Counted from the first letter of the stretch, positions 23,395-35,809 are shown. The stretch: DNA of 64,000 nucleotides from Paramecium sonneborni (GCA_905182985.1 CAJJDN010000103.1:186001-250000); one strand, 5' to 3'. Notes: generated from the letters alone by a model not told the origin. Program-made: numbers and translations.

Positions 23395-24546
23395 TTATTA
23401 GTTATATTTTAATTTAGAATTAAAAATCATACTTTTTTCATCTAAAGATATCATTAAACTCTAGAATGGGCTCTTAAATTTATGTTATTTTTTAGTTCAT
23501 CATTTTATTATTTGGTTTATCAACAAACATCTATAATCTGAATATTATCTTCAATGTTTTTGATTATATTTTAATTGTTATTTTTCACGTGGCCTTATTC
23601 AAATTGATTATTTGTTTTTATTTTTAAAATTTAAAACTCAATTTTTTAAGCTAATTAATCATAGAAATTTTAATCTTATTTTTAATCCTAATTATATTTG
23701 AGTTAGAAAAAGAAGAATTACTGCAAACAAAAATGACCTAAAAGTAATGTTATTCTATTCATTTACTGAATTTAAAAAATACTATTTGTAAAATCAAGCA
23801 TCAATTTAATATATATCTTTTGAAGGAAAATTTATATGGATCCATCGTTATAATTTTAAAATAGTGAATTATTAATAAAACTCTTTTATTATAGCAATAG
23901 AACTACATTAATACTATCTCTTATGATTGTTCTATTTATTATTATTTATTAATTTTGATAATTATTAAAGTTATATTAAAATTTTAGAAGCGAAACTTTG
24001 GATGGCACCGTTTTGAATACCTTTTCAATACATTTTTTTTGATCTATCAAATTCAAAAATTGGAATAAATAAGTAAAAAATTCTTGACTTATTTTGATAA
24101 ATAGAAAATCTTAAATTTATGTTTTTATAAAAATATAGTTCTCTAATATAAATGAAATTTTATATATAATTCACAGTTTTATTATTAAGAATTATTTAAA
24201 ATTTTATTTATAGATTAAAGTTTCTGCGACTAGAAAAAATCATCAAAAGGAAACAAAAATTTTTCTCAAAATTATTATAAACATTTATAATTTTCCTAGG
24301 ATTAAAATATACATACATATTACATGATATTAGGAGTAATAATCTTAAAATTAATTATGTAAATCTTTGAAAGTTTTTATGATATGATATCAGATATGTG
24401 GGGAGTTATGAAAATTGAATATTGCAGATTAATATAAGATTCGAATATTAAATCGAATGTTTTGAAAATCAATCGAAAAATTTTTGATTTTCTAAAAAGA
24501 AACTTAAATAGTTTACTTTAGTTATTTAACAATAAAATTATTAAAG
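23395..24546. other. AT-rich gene-poor stretch
   Basis: About 1.15 kb with no frame that I would call coding on either strand. Short A/T homopolymers are common. A few bases of higher GC near 24000 (gatggcaccg) do not correspond to any recognised element. Confidence 0.45.
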
Positions 24547-25025
24547 ATGAAATAAAGAAAAGTGCAATCACCTTAAGAGATTATTGCTTTTCTTAGATCC
24601 TTTAAGAATTACATTAAGAAACCTCATTCAATGAGTCCTTAAAGTCGATGTTAAACTAATGTTTAGACAGCCAAAAAGATGATGAAAAATGATCATCTAC
24701 TGAAATCTCCAACTGAAAGAAAAGAGAATAATGAATTTCATTGTGACGGTATTGAGAAGAAGATTGAGAATTTGGCTAATTAGATCAAAGATTTGTAGTC
24801 AAAGTAGGAACAATTAGAAAATTAGCATTATTAATTGAGCAAGAGTGTCAAGAAGTTAAATTTAGATAAAAAGCACTAATTATAAGTAAGAGGGAGAAAA
24901 ATTAATTTTAGGAGCGAAGTTAGATGATAAAAAAATTAGATCAAATGATTGATATCTAACTAAAATAAGAAGAAAACCTGAATTAATTTAAGTAATTATT
25001 TGCTTCTCGAAATATAATTAATTGA
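24547..25025 (+). CDS. small coiled-coil protein
   Basis: Predicted 150 aa with one 26-nt intron (24886-24911). It starts MKQRKVQSPQEIIAFLRSFK and has a heptad region (IEKKIENLANQIKDLQSKQE, QLENQHYQLSKSVKKLNLDK) ending at TGA 25023-25025. No family is recognised. It lies immediately upstream of a larger coiled-coil gene on the same strand (153 bp apart). A cytoskeletal or basal-body role is only a guess from composition. Confidence 0.65.
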
Positions 25026-25178
25026 CTTTTTTAGTTTTTCATTTTCCAATCACATTTATTGTCAAATTATATGAAACTTATTTGCAGGAAAAGTATATGT
25101 ATATTTTTTTAATAAATGAATATATATTGAAGAATTTCATAATTTCATCATTTATTATTCTCAACAAACAAAATTACA

Positions 25179-26863
25179 ATGAAAAAATAAAGTGAGAATG
25201 AGAAGATTGCTATTTATGCATCATAGATGATGAAATTGCATGGGAAAATCTTTGAGAAGAAAATAACAAAAGTGCCTTCGAAACAGTAATTTGAAAGTCA
25301 ATCCCAAAATATCTCGAATAATAACAGCCCTGCGGTTGGAAGACAGAAGTCATATGAAAATTTATTGAAAGTAAATAGAACATTCATAAACCCAACACTT
25401 TAAGTATCATAACAAAAATTAAACAGCATTTTAAATGTGATGGCAGGCTAACAGATGAAACCTAAAAATTAAAGTTTATTTAACAATGAATTAATCGACA
25501 CAGTGAAGATATCTCATAAATTAAGAAAGAATCAATCTATGATATAAATAGAACAATAATCACCTCAAGTAACAAAAAACTCATCTTTTCATCGTCCTAA
25601 CTCAAGTGTGAAGATAAAGAATAGCAATAGTATTTCTAGTGATTAAACTTAAATTCAAAAGATAAAAGAAAAAATTAAAATGCTTTTGCAAGATAGAGAG
25701 AATAATTGGTAATAGGATTAAAAAGAAATGTCATTCATGATTAAATTTAACCAAGTTCTAAATCAATTATTGGGAATTATGTTTTAAGATTAACAAAATA
25801 CATAGCCAGCTTCAACTTAAGAAACAAATTAAGCTCTTTAAATTGATCATTTCTTTAAGAGATAAATTCAGATTCTTTAACAATCCTTTTAACAATAAAT
25901 GGAAAAGAAGAAAATTGAAAATATTCTCGTTTCACTAAAAAAGAAGCATGAAAGTCTTTTATCAGAGCATAATTCTTTAGTAGAAAATAAGAAGTCTCAA
26001 GATGAAATAATTATTAATTTATAATAATAAATAGATGGATTATAAACTTAGGTCAAAGAACATAACAATGTGAATTAGAATGCTTCTGGTAAAGCTATAT
26101 TTTTAAAATAGAAATTTTGGAATTAAAGTATTTGGTGCAAGGATAATTCGAAGCAATACAAAAATTACTTTAAAGAGAGCAATTGACAAAGATCTTCTTA
26201 AAACGAGTTGGCGATAGTTCAATTATAGAGTAAATAATTTAGAATAAAGTAGAATGTTCGAATAATTTATCTCAAATGCAGAATAAGGAAATTAAGATGA
26301 TACAGAAGGAAATTTAAATATTGACTTGAATCCAACAAACTAACCTCCTAATTTTAATAAACTATAAACTCCTAAATAGAAAAGAAATTCTCCAGATTAA
26401 AATGCTTACTCTACTTAAGTCTTATCATTATATGAGGATAATTATAAATAGTAACTAAACTTATGTGATTCATTATTGGCAGATGATTCAAGTATTCATA
26501 GACAAATCAGCATTAGGAATAAATGATTCTGAAGAAAGCAGTTTTGATTATATAGGAAAAGAATAAGCGACTGAAATAAGTTGTTACTTTAATCCAGCAT
26601 CTCAATTTGTTTAGCCAAAAATTAAGAAAAAAAACAATTAGATTATTTCTAAAGAGAAATTGAAAATTAATATGATGGATGTGTTATTAGCACAAGCTGC
26701 GTATTATATTTTAAATTAATATAATGTAGTTAAAAACATTAAGAAATTTTGGAATAATAATAGTAATAGTAGAAAATCTTGCCAGAAGATATACTGGATG
26801 AAGATTAAAATAATCAAGACCAATCTGATGAGGAGGTATTTAAATCTAAGAATTTAGTATTGA
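25179..26863 (+). CDS. coiled-coil protein, function unknown
   Basis: Predicted 519 aa with five introns (22-29 nt) whose removal gives an exact frame. The N-terminal half is Ser/Asn/Gln-rich (NSPAVGRQKSYENLLKVNRT). The middle is coiled coil (FKRQIQILQQSFQQQMEKKK, SLLSEHNSLVENKKSQDEII, NLQQQIDGLQTQVKEHNNVN). The C-terminal third has acidic clusters (LYEDNYKQ, DSEESSFDYIGK, DQSDEEY). No catalytic motif is seen. The exon-intron fit makes the model reliable although the function is unknown. Confidence 0.72.
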
Positions 26864-26962
26864 AAATTTGAATAAGATCTATTTTTCCTCGTTCTATTAT
26901 ATATTATTAATACTTATTAATATATTATTAGAAGAGATTGAAAATCAAAATTCTTTTTAAAA

Positions 26963-28048
26963 TCAGAGCCAATTTTTTAATTTGCCTTTAGTCCAAAAGC
27001 CTTTTTTGGCAACCCCTTCTTTGTATACAAATAAGCCTACTCCATCCTAAAGGCCATGTTTCCATTATCCTTTATATTTTCGACCGTCTGTATATTACAT
27101 TTCTCCCTATCCATGTTTAATATCATCTTAATATTAGCCTATATATTTGCTTCCTTGGATATATTTATATAAAATAGAATATACCATCACCCCATTTCAT
27201 TGTACCATCTCCATTTTTTAATCCATTCTTCCAGTAACCTTCATAGATTTTGAGTTTATCAGGCCAAGTCTACTTAATAATTAGGATTTACAAATGAACC
27301 ATATCCATGAAATAAGTCATTTTCGAATTCTCCTTAATAAACTGAACCATCAGCCAAGTGAAAAATGCCCAATCCACACTTCATTCCATTTTTAAATTTT
27401 CCATCATAGGTAGATTTATCCATATAAATCTCTTTGCCTATTCCATGTTAGAGACCCTGTTTCCATTAACCTAAATGTAGGAAGTAGATACCTGTATAAA
27501 TACGGCCGTCATGATACTTAAATTCCCCTTGGCCATGGAACATATTATCTCGCCATTATCCTCTGTATGATTCATTAGGATTTGAATAGACTCCTTCTCC
27601 TTAAAGTTCATTGGAAGCCCACTAAAAAAAATATTGAAATAAAATTACAGTTCCTTCGATGTAACTAGAAAATAAAAATTAGTAACTACCTATCATGGAA
27701 TTAATATTTTCCTTTCCCATTAGCTTTTCCGTCTTTCCATACACCAGTATAGATAGCTCCATTTTTCATAATTATAGGTTGGTCATTCTCTTATATTGAT
27801 GCAGGATCAAAACAGAGTTTAGGATTATCTGGTTAAGTCGGAGCAGATGGTTCTGGAGATTAGATAGTAGGCATAAGAGATTTACGGACTTTGTGTCCTC
27901 TATAATAAGCCTATATAGTAATGATTTTGTTCTCATCATATTAAGGAGGGATTTCTTCTTTTATTTGATTATCTATTTATTTGCAGGCACTTGAATCCAT
28001 AGTTTGTAAGTCGTCTACAATACACGGAGCACTTTAACAACTGCCCAT
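26963..28048 (-). CDS. MORN-repeat protein with IQ motif
   Basis: It starts MGSCQSAPCIVDD: Gly2 and Cys4 are a dual myristoylation/palmitoylation pattern. An IQ-like calmodulin-binding segment follows (IQAYYRGHKVRKSL). At least nine MORN repeats of the form Y.G.W..G...G.G run to the end, for example IYTGVWKDGKANGKGN, YRGQWRDNMFHGQGEF, YDGKFKNGMKCGLGIF, YQGEFENDLFHGYGSF, YEGYWKNGLKNGDGTM, YKGQWKHGLQDGVGLF. MORN proteins scaffold membranes and cytoskeleton in protists. Several introns (for example 21 and 31 nt) are needed; one junction near 27680 is not settled. It is divergent from the peptidase gene, with 97 bp between starts. Confidence 0.85.
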
Positions 28049-28145
28049 AATTAGAATAGGTTTTTTTTTATCAAATTATTTTATATATGAAAATACCTAT
28101 TTGTTAGTTATTGTAAACAATTATTAAGTATATTATAATATATTA

Positions 28146-29138
28146 ATGAATCAATAATCAGATGATTGGCCATAATGGTGGAATGAAGTCAGAAGATAAA
28201 AATTTGGGTATAAATTCTAAATTCATAATTTTTAGAAGTGAAACACCACCTAGAAGATGTAAGTAAGTTCAAATAATTTAGATGAAATTACTGTTCCTTC
28301 CATATCTGCACATACTTGGGTTATCCTAGATGCTTAGACTGGTCGATTAATTTGGGGAAAGAATGAACATTCTAATAGAGAAATTGCATCCATTACTAAA
28401 ACAATGACAGCTTATGTCACTATTAAAATTTGTGAATAACTCAAAATTGATCCTACATAAGTAACTGTTTCCATCTCTGAATATGCCATTTAAATTGGCG
28501 GAACATCTTCTAATCTACAAGAAGGAGATACTTTAACATTATTAGATCTTTTGCATGGATTAATGTTACCATCAGGAAATGATTCTGCTTAAGCTATTGC
28601 TGAAAATTTTGGAGTCTATCTCTACTTTCAATCTAAATATTTCTAATAAAAAATTGATTCTATTGATAATGAGAATAATACTATACATGTCAATAATCCT
28701 GCCCAGTATTTTGTAGCTGAAATGAATTCCACTGCTTAAAAATTAGGACTTTCAAATACATATTTTACTAATCCTCATGGTCTAGCAAATAGATTAAATA
28801 GATCAACTGCTTATGATGTTTCTAAACTCTGTTACTATGCCATGAAATTACCTCTTTTTGCTCAAATTGTTAGAACCAAAGAATACTCTTGCACTATAAC
28901 TAATCTTGGCTAAACTCGTATCTTAAAATGGGAAAACACCAATAAACTTTTAGAATAAGGCTTCTCGGGTATTAAAACTGGTGTTACAAATGATGCAGGT
29001 CCATGTCTAGCAAGTCATTTTATTACTAGAAAACACTCCTATATACTTGTAGTACTTAATTGCAATTCTAAAGAATAAAGATGGGTAGACAGTTGTCGTC
29101 TCATTGATTGGGTAACTGATATATATGAAAAATAATGA
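28146..29138 (+). CDS. peptidase S11-like D-Ala-D-Ala carboxypeptidase
   Basis: Predicted 313 aa with introns of 28 and 23 nt; the sum fits. It carries all three signatures of the penicillin-binding serine peptidases: SxxK in EIASITKTMTAYV, SxN in LMLPSGNDSAQAIAE, and KTG in GFSGIKTGVTNDAGPCLAS, plus LILDAQTG-like start (WVILDAQTGRLIWGKNEHSN) and FTNPHGL. In bacteria such enzymes trim peptidoglycan side chains. No signal peptide is visible (start MNQQSDDWPQWWNEV), so a cytosolic enzyme is predicted. The standard ciliate introns and Gln codons show it is a resident nuclear gene and not bacterial contamination. Bacterial ancestry is likely, but when it was acquired cannot be told here. Confidence 0.9.
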
Positions 29139-29885
29139 TATTTATTGTCATTAATATATTATTCATACTTTTTTTTGAATTTTTAAACTTGTTTACTTTT
29201 CTTATAAATATTCTCATGTTTTTACTTATTGAAAACATAGATTTTGTTAATATATCCTTGTGATGGATAAGATTTTTTTACTTCCTAAAATATTACCTAA
29301 AGAAAAAACCTTTATAATTTTATCAGTTATATATGCAGTATTTTTTTTTAAATAGTTGATTCTTATTGATTTATCAAATAATTATTTAGAAAAATTATAT
29401 TTTAATTAAATCTATTGATATATGTTTGATTAATTTATTTAAGCTTTTTGAATCAGCACTTTTAATGGATCCTTTCTAAAAAGGAGTTTCTCAACAAAAT
29501 TCTTTTTTTATATTTTAATTTATTGAGATATGAAAACTGATTGAAATCAACTTCTTTTGAATTTTAATCTAAATACGCATTTTTTTTATCTCAATCTTTT
29601 GAAAAGACAAAGCTTCTATTTAATTCTAAATAAATTAAAAAATGGAGCCAATGAATACTAGTAAAATCTCTTTTATTTTTTCATTATCAAACTACTGATT
29701 ATTACATTAATGTGTTTGAAACTACAAATAGAGGATTCTAACTAAGTAGTCCTTTTTTATTGAATACTGATTAACAATAATTCTTTTTATTTCTTTCTAA
29801 ATTGTTAAAAATAATAAGAAAATACCATATAATATATAAGGAATAAGAATTAAAATGAGCGATTATTTAAAATTAATTATAATAA
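29139..29885. other. intergenic region including start of duplicated block
   Basis: No gene is seen. From 29419 the sequence is the first copy of the block repeated after the N at 30724. Confidence 0.5.
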
Positions 29886-30723
29886 TCATTAAATCAATAG
29901 AGGATGTACTGATTCGTCATCCATATAATCAAGTACTTGTTCTGTGAAGTAAGCAAAATAGTGTCCACGAGTTTTTTAAGTAATTTGAACTTATTTTTCA
30001 AATGATTCTAATGTGATGATATTAGTTGCTATAATTAATGTTTCTTCAAGAACCAATTATTAACTTATCACATTCACAAATTCATTTAAAAATACAGGTA
30101 AACTCTACAAATTGTAAATTGTAATTTCATTTTCAATATCTGATAAATTAAATATGCATTTAAGATTTAGAAATACAATTATAAGCTCTTTAGCCTTATG
30201 ATTATAAGTAACTCTCATAAGGCCTGGCTAATCAGTAATAACTACATCTCTTTCTTCTAATAAGACTATATTATCTTATAAATGTGTTATGGATAATGGC
30301 TTAGGAGGTTAAGATAGTTGATTATCAATTTGAATATGTGATTCATAATATTGTAACAAAGAATCATCTGGAGAAAGAACTTGACTAGCAACTTTATAAG
30401 CCTAAATGCAAAATTGATTGGATTCATAAGCTCCCTTTTCTAATTAAGCCATTCTTTCGTATAATTTAGCCATTAAGAGATGTATTTTCTTATCTAGCTT
30501 TGGTTCCAAAGACTTAATTATAAGTTGTTACAGTTTAAGAATTGCTTATAATGCTTGCTATTTGCTCTAATTTTCTATGGAGCAAAAGTGATAGAGGGAT
30601 AAGGCTGATTCATAAATTTAAGACACAGTTCCTCCTATACTATAATACTGTTATTCATCAATTAATGCCATCAAACGTGCTCTAGCTTGAGTAATACGAT
30701 TAATCTTAATTTAATATGCAATT
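29419..30723. repeat. exact duplicate block, copy 1 (1,305 bp)
   Basis: Bases 29419-30723 recur at 30725-32029 (offset 1306) with no difference seen at the positions compared. The copies are separated by one N at 30724, and copy 1 ends inside a gene that is complete in copy 2. This pattern fits two overlapping contig ends joined without merging. Confidence 0.9.
29886..30723 (-). pseudogene. truncated duplicate of the helical-repeat gene (likely assembly artefact)
   Basis: It holds the 3' 838 nt of the gene annotated at 31192-32295, identical where compared, and is cut at the N at 30724. It has no start codon of its own. It should not be counted as a separate gene. Confidence 0.85.
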
Positions 30724-30724
30724 N
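30724..30724. other. single N, contig join
   Basis: An undefined base exactly at the junction of the two identical blocks. Confidence 0.95.
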
Positions 30725-32029
30725 TATATGTTTGATTAATTTATTTAAGCTTTTTGAATCAGCACTTTTAATGGATCCTTTCTAAAAAGGAGTTTCTCAA
30801 CAAAATTCTTTTTTTATATTTTAATTTATTGAGATATGAAAACTGATTGAAATCAACTTCTTTTGAATTTTAATCTAAATACGCATTTTTTTTATCTCAA
30901 TCTTTTGAAAAGACAAAGCTTCTATTTAATTCTAAATAAATTAAAAAATGGAGCCAATGAATACTAGTAAAATCTCTTTTATTTTTTCATTATCAAACTA
31001 CTGATTATTACATTAATGTGTTTGAAACTACAAATAGAGGATTCTAACTAAGTAGTCCTTTTTTATTGAATACTGATTAACAATAATTCTTTTTATTTCT
31101 TTCTAAATTGTTAAAAATAATAAGAAAATACCATATAATATATAAGGAATAAGAATTAAAATGAGCGATTATTTAAAATTAATTATAATAATCATTAAAT
31201 CAATAGAGGATGTACTGATTCGTCATCCATATAATCAAGTACTTGTTCTGTGAAGTAAGCAAAATAGTGTCCACGAGTTTTTTAAGTAATTTGAACTTAT
31301 TTTTCAAATGATTCTAATGTGATGATATTAGTTGCTATAATTAATGTTTCTTCAAGAACCAATTATTAACTTATCACATTCACAAATTCATTTAAAAATA
31401 CAGGTAAACTCTACAAATTGTAAATTGTAATTTCATTTTCAATATCTGATAAATTAAATATGCATTTAAGATTTAGAAATACAATTATAAGCTCTTTAGC
31501 CTTATGATTATAAGTAACTCTCATAAGGCCTGGCTAATCAGTAATAACTACATCTCTTTCTTCTAATAAGACTATATTATCTTATAAATGTGTTATGGAT
31601 AATGGCTTAGGAGGTTAAGATAGTTGATTATCAATTTGAATATGTGATTCATAATATTGTAACAAAGAATCATCTGGAGAAAGAACTTGACTAGCAACTT
31701 TATAAGCCTAAATGCAAAATTGATTGGATTCATAAGCTCCCTTTTCTAATTAAGCCATTCTTTCGTATAATTTAGCCATTAAGAGATGTATTTTCTTATC
31801 TAGCTTTGGTTCCAAAGACTTAATTATAAGTTGTTACAGTTTAAGAATTGCTTATAATGCTTGCTATTTGCTCTAATTTTCTATGGAGCAAAAGTGATAG
31901 AGGGATAAGGCTGATTCATAAATTTAAGACACAGTTCCTCCTATACTATAATACTGTTATTCATCAATTAATGCCATCAAACGTGCTCTAGCTTGAGTAA
32001 TACGATTAATCTTAATTTAATATGCAATT
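30725..32029. repeat. exact duplicate block, copy 2 (1,305 bp)
   Basis: Second copy of 29419-30723. It continues without a break into unique sequence at 32030, so this copy carries the intact gene. Confidence 0.9.
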
Positions 32030-32295
32030 TCTAAATTCTATAATACCCATAAATTAGAAAAGGTACAAACTTCTTGATTCCAGAGCTGAAGATATTAAAT
32101 AATTAATTAGGTGCTAGGTAATTAATTCTTAGACATGAATTGATATCCCATATCTGCTAATTCTGAAATGATTGTTTCATAACCTTTAGAGAAATCTGCA
32201 ACTGAAATCGATTGAAGATGATTAGTAATGTCTGAAAGTAACTCTTCTGAGAAGTCATCAACTTCAAGTGAATTGAGTATTTAAGCATACCACAT
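31192..32295 (-). CDS. hypothetical alpha-helical (TPR-like) protein
   Basis: Predicted 367 aa, single exon, from MWYAQILNSLEVDDFSEELL to DYMDDESVHPLLIQ and TGA. It is almost entirely amphipathic helices (LAKLYERMAQLEKGAYES; QAYKVASQVLSPDDSLLQYY) with spacing suggestive of tetratricopeptide-like repeats, then a more beta-like part (DVVITDQPGLMRVTYNHKAK). No family is recognised with confidence. Its ATG is only 13 bp downstream of the casein kinase stop codon on the same strand, so its promoter must lie within the kinase gene or the two are co-transcribed. Confidence 0.75.
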
Positions 32296-32308
32296 ATTTT
32301 AAATAATA

Positions 32309-33840
32309 TCATATTTTAGAAGTATTTTTTGGTATTTTCTTAGGGTGAATACTGCAAGCCTATAATTGATGATATTTTTTGGATAACTTTTATGAATCTT
32401 CATCTCCACTAAATTCATTCATACATTATTAAAATCCCCAAGTTGAATCAATTGTTTTATGTCTCTAAAAATCAATATTAAGTTTACTCTGAGTTAATCT
32501 TTAGGTTCTATTATTTAAACTCCGCTATGGAAGATTACTGATTGACGTTTAGAAGATTTAGCACTCTTTCTACTTCTTTTACTTTTCTTGCTTTTTGAAC
32601 GTTTATCATCTTAATTACACATACTAGTATTTTCTACTTAGGAAGGAATATATTTAATCATCATAGATGATAAAGAACCTTAAATAGATGTCTATGTGAG
32701 ATGTTTAGATTCCATTCGAATAGGAGAACCTCCTGTAGCTCTCATTGCTTCAGGAGGTTTTAACAGATTGTTAGATCCCATGATTTATTATGAACTATTC
32801 ATATGTGGTATCTTTTATTTCTCTTCAGATAATGCCCAGATCAATTGATCTTTTATTTTAGTTTGCCGATCTGACCATTCAAATTGTTTATCAAGTATTA
32901 TATGATTAGTAGTAGCAGCCTTAAGTAACAGAGATAACATATATTTGTAATCTGGTTCAGATTTGAATTCTAACTTTTTTAAATAACTAATTGATAAAAA
33001 ATAGAATACTTAAAGATTTCAGCAAACTCAGATGGAACATCTTTACATAATTCAGAAACTTCTGTTTTGGATTTGACTTCTCCAACAACATCAGTTCTAT
33101 CTCTATCTCCAATATTTTGTAAATTTTACCAAGGCAATTTACTAATATAAAGAAAGTTCTCTCTACCCTTTTAAGAGATATATCATAACATAAAACATTG
33201 ATTCTACATCATCTTTTCTACCCAATTCGTAACCTCGATGTGCTGCAATAGATGCATATCTAGTAGTCCCGATAAATGATTTCTTGTCTTTAAGTGGGCT
33301 TTGCCTTAGGTAAATTCAGTACATGTGTTTTCCATGATTATCCAAATAGATCTTTGAGACCCCATAATCAACCAAATAAATAGTGCCATTCTCCTATTGA
33401 TATCCTGTTAAAATGTTTTCTGGTTTGAAATCTCTATGGATAACACCTCTTTCATGTACTAATTAAAGTGTAGAAAGCAATTGATATGAAATCTGTAATA
33501 CACTTTTCAAACTCAACTTTTTATATTGTTTGATATGCTAACTAAGATCCTTCCCCAAAATTTAGATCACTATTACATTATAGTCTTATTCAAATCCACT
33601 CCAATAGAGTTTAGGTGTTCCAGGTACTCCACTTAAACGATTAAGAATAGATATTTCTCTATCAAGAGAACTCACATCTTCATTCTCTTCCTTTTCTATT
33701 TTTACAGCCACTTCTTCTCTTGTGTGCTTATCAAATGCCAAATACACGATACCAAATGAACCTGATGAAATCTATTATTTGATTATATATTTGTTGTTAA
33801 ATATCTTTGGATCTCTATAACTAGCAGGAAGCTTCATCAT
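32309..33840 (-). CDS. casein kinase 1 family protein kinase
   Basis: Predicted about 480 aa from an ATG at 33840 (MMKLPASYRDPKIFNNKYII). CK1 hallmarks: glycine loop QISSGSFGIVYLAF, VAVKIE lysine, HERGVIHRDFKPENIL, VDYGVSKIY in place of DFG (normal for CK1), IGTTRYASIAAHRGYELGRK and DDVESMFYVMIYLLKGKLPW. The tail (SKSKKSKRSRKSAKSSKR) is strongly basic and Ser-rich. Introns: 18 nt at 33305-33322 (removes an in-frame TGA), 25 nt in the LKGKLPW region and two of 23 nt; the sum fits. CK1 kinases act in vesicle traffic, ciliary function and clock-like signalling; the specific role is unknown. Confidence 0.93.
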
Positions 33841-34015
33841 TTATTATTATTAAAATTTTATATTTCTCTCTTATTCAATTTTTATGTACTATTACTCATA
33901 TCGCATTTATTAATTTTTAATCTAATGTTAATCTAAACATTAAATTATACAATATATTCATTTTCAATCCTTATATTGAATTATTTATAAATAAATAACT
34001 TTCACATAATTTCAT

Positions 34016-35809
34016 CAAATGTTAACTAAGTATCCCAACTTTTTAAGTTCCTCAACTTTTTTCTTAGATTTCGTTGCATTTATTAGAGTTTATGACAGGT
34101 AGATATTCTTTGGTAATTATGATTATTTAATCAACAATAAAATTTGATCTAATGTTCTTTCAGTAATCATATTTGAAGATAAATGTAATGAAACTACATT
34201 TATGCATTAACTTAAGGCTTACAATAATATACTAGCACCATCATCGCTAATCTTATTTCTTGCTAATTTTAACTATTTCACTTTCTTACTAATTTTCAAT
34301 TAATCTGCAATTATTGAACATCCTTCATCTCCTAATTCTTAAAATATTTAATAATTTATATTTACCAGCATTTGAGAAATCTACAATTTCTAAATTATCA
34401 TTTTTGAAAGCCTGCCATATAGAATCAAATTTTTCATTCATCTTAAATGTTTTCTTTCTCTTATCTTACAATTTTGGAGTTGGAGATATACCTTAACGTA
34501 ATATTGATATTGGTGCTGGAGGTTAAAGATTGTTATTCGATTATTATTATTCTTTATTTGGACTTTTTTATTTTATTGTTTTAAGAGGAGTTATCGAATG
34601 ATGAGAATTACTAAGATTTTCTGTTCTTAATGGACTTTTTGCTTATATTACTTATGATTATGTAGAAATATGACTCTAATTTTAAGTAACTTAAGTAATC
34701 AAACTCTCATCATTATCAGTCCAATCTGCTACTGAATTATCTCTTAATAAAAGAGGTTCCTCTTAATCAAATTTTGTAAAACTATTTTCAACAAGATTAT
34801 TTTCAGTATGATTTAATTATAATGTTAATGAACACATTGTATCAAAACACTTATCTATCTCTGCTTTTTTAAAGTCAACTCTAATTTTTCTTATTCTAAT
34901 GTTATTAATCCTCTACTCTAATAATTTTATTGTTCTATCCATTTCTTCTATTATTGCATTCCCTTTAAACTCTTAATTATAAAGTAAATCTAAAGGTAAC
35001 TCACCATTATCTGTCTTACTAGAAAAATAAAGCAAACGATCTTTTGCTCCAATCTTCCATAATTCGGCTTACTATAAACTCTATTAAATCTAATCTTTTA
35101 TCTATCTTTTTGTCTATTATTCAAGAGTCGAAGTTAAACCATTCAATTATTCCAATAACTTATTCTCTTTCAAATCTAATTATAAATGTAATTCTTTAAA
35201 TTTCTCCTTAACAGACATAGAACTTTCTTAAAGCATTACTTAAAATTTATCACTTAAAGGCTCATAAAACTTAGACTCACTCATTTCTTATTGTTTATCC
35301 AAGATTTTTTAATAAGTCTACATGATATTTTCAGCTTTAAGAGTAACTTCTCTTACTACATCATCAACTGATTTGACTTCATGATGTCTATGATTTCCAA
35401 ACAAAGCACATTTAGTACAAATTCGAATTTTATCTGTTAAACATACGATTTCTAACTTTTCTAGATGCTCAGGACATAATTCAATTCGTTCTTAAGCTAA
35501 ATTATTGAGATGTAACTAATATTCAGGTTATTCAATGGATGGTCTCTATTTAACAATCATTTTCATAAGCTAGCAATTTTTAGGAAATTCTGATATATTG
35601 GTTTTGCCTTTAGCCAAAATACTAGTGATAAAATGAAGGTAGAAATAATACTTGTCTTCTGGACATGAGATCTACTAACCATCAGCATTAGATAACATGT
35701 ATTAGATACACTTTTGACAGATAGTATGGCCACAATCTGGAAGCATGAGAGGAATATTCACGAATTCATTGAATATATTGTGACATTATGGACATATAAG
35801 TTCTTCCAT
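34016..35809 (-). CDS. RING / B-box / coiled-coil / LRR protein (TRIM-like E3)
   Basis: The start MEELICPQCHNIFNEF opens a RING finger (CPQC ... DCGHTICQKCI ... SCPEDK). A B-box-like zinc site follows (ELCPEHLEKLEIVC, ICTKCALFGNHRHHEV), then a coiled coil (LHLQLDLKENKLLEQLNGLT; IIEEMDRTIKLLEQRINNIR), a Ser/Gln-rich linker and C-terminal ribonuclease-inhibitor-type LRRs (LKLARNKISDDGASILLQAL; VVSLHLSSNMITERTLDQIL). A 28-nt intron ending TAAG lies before the LRR part and at least one more is required. RING plus B-box plus coiled coil is the tripartite TRIM arrangement; an LRR sensor tail is unusual. It is expected to be a ubiquitin E3 ligase. Confidence 0.85.

Noticed and set aside
28146..29138. 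Bacterial contamination as the source of the carboxypeptidase
   Set aside because: The gene uses TAA and TAG as Gln, has two short ciliate introns and is flanked by ciliate genes.
29419..32029. True tandem gene duplication
   Set aside because: Identity with no difference seen over coding and non-coding sequence and an N exactly at the junction point to an assembly artefact.
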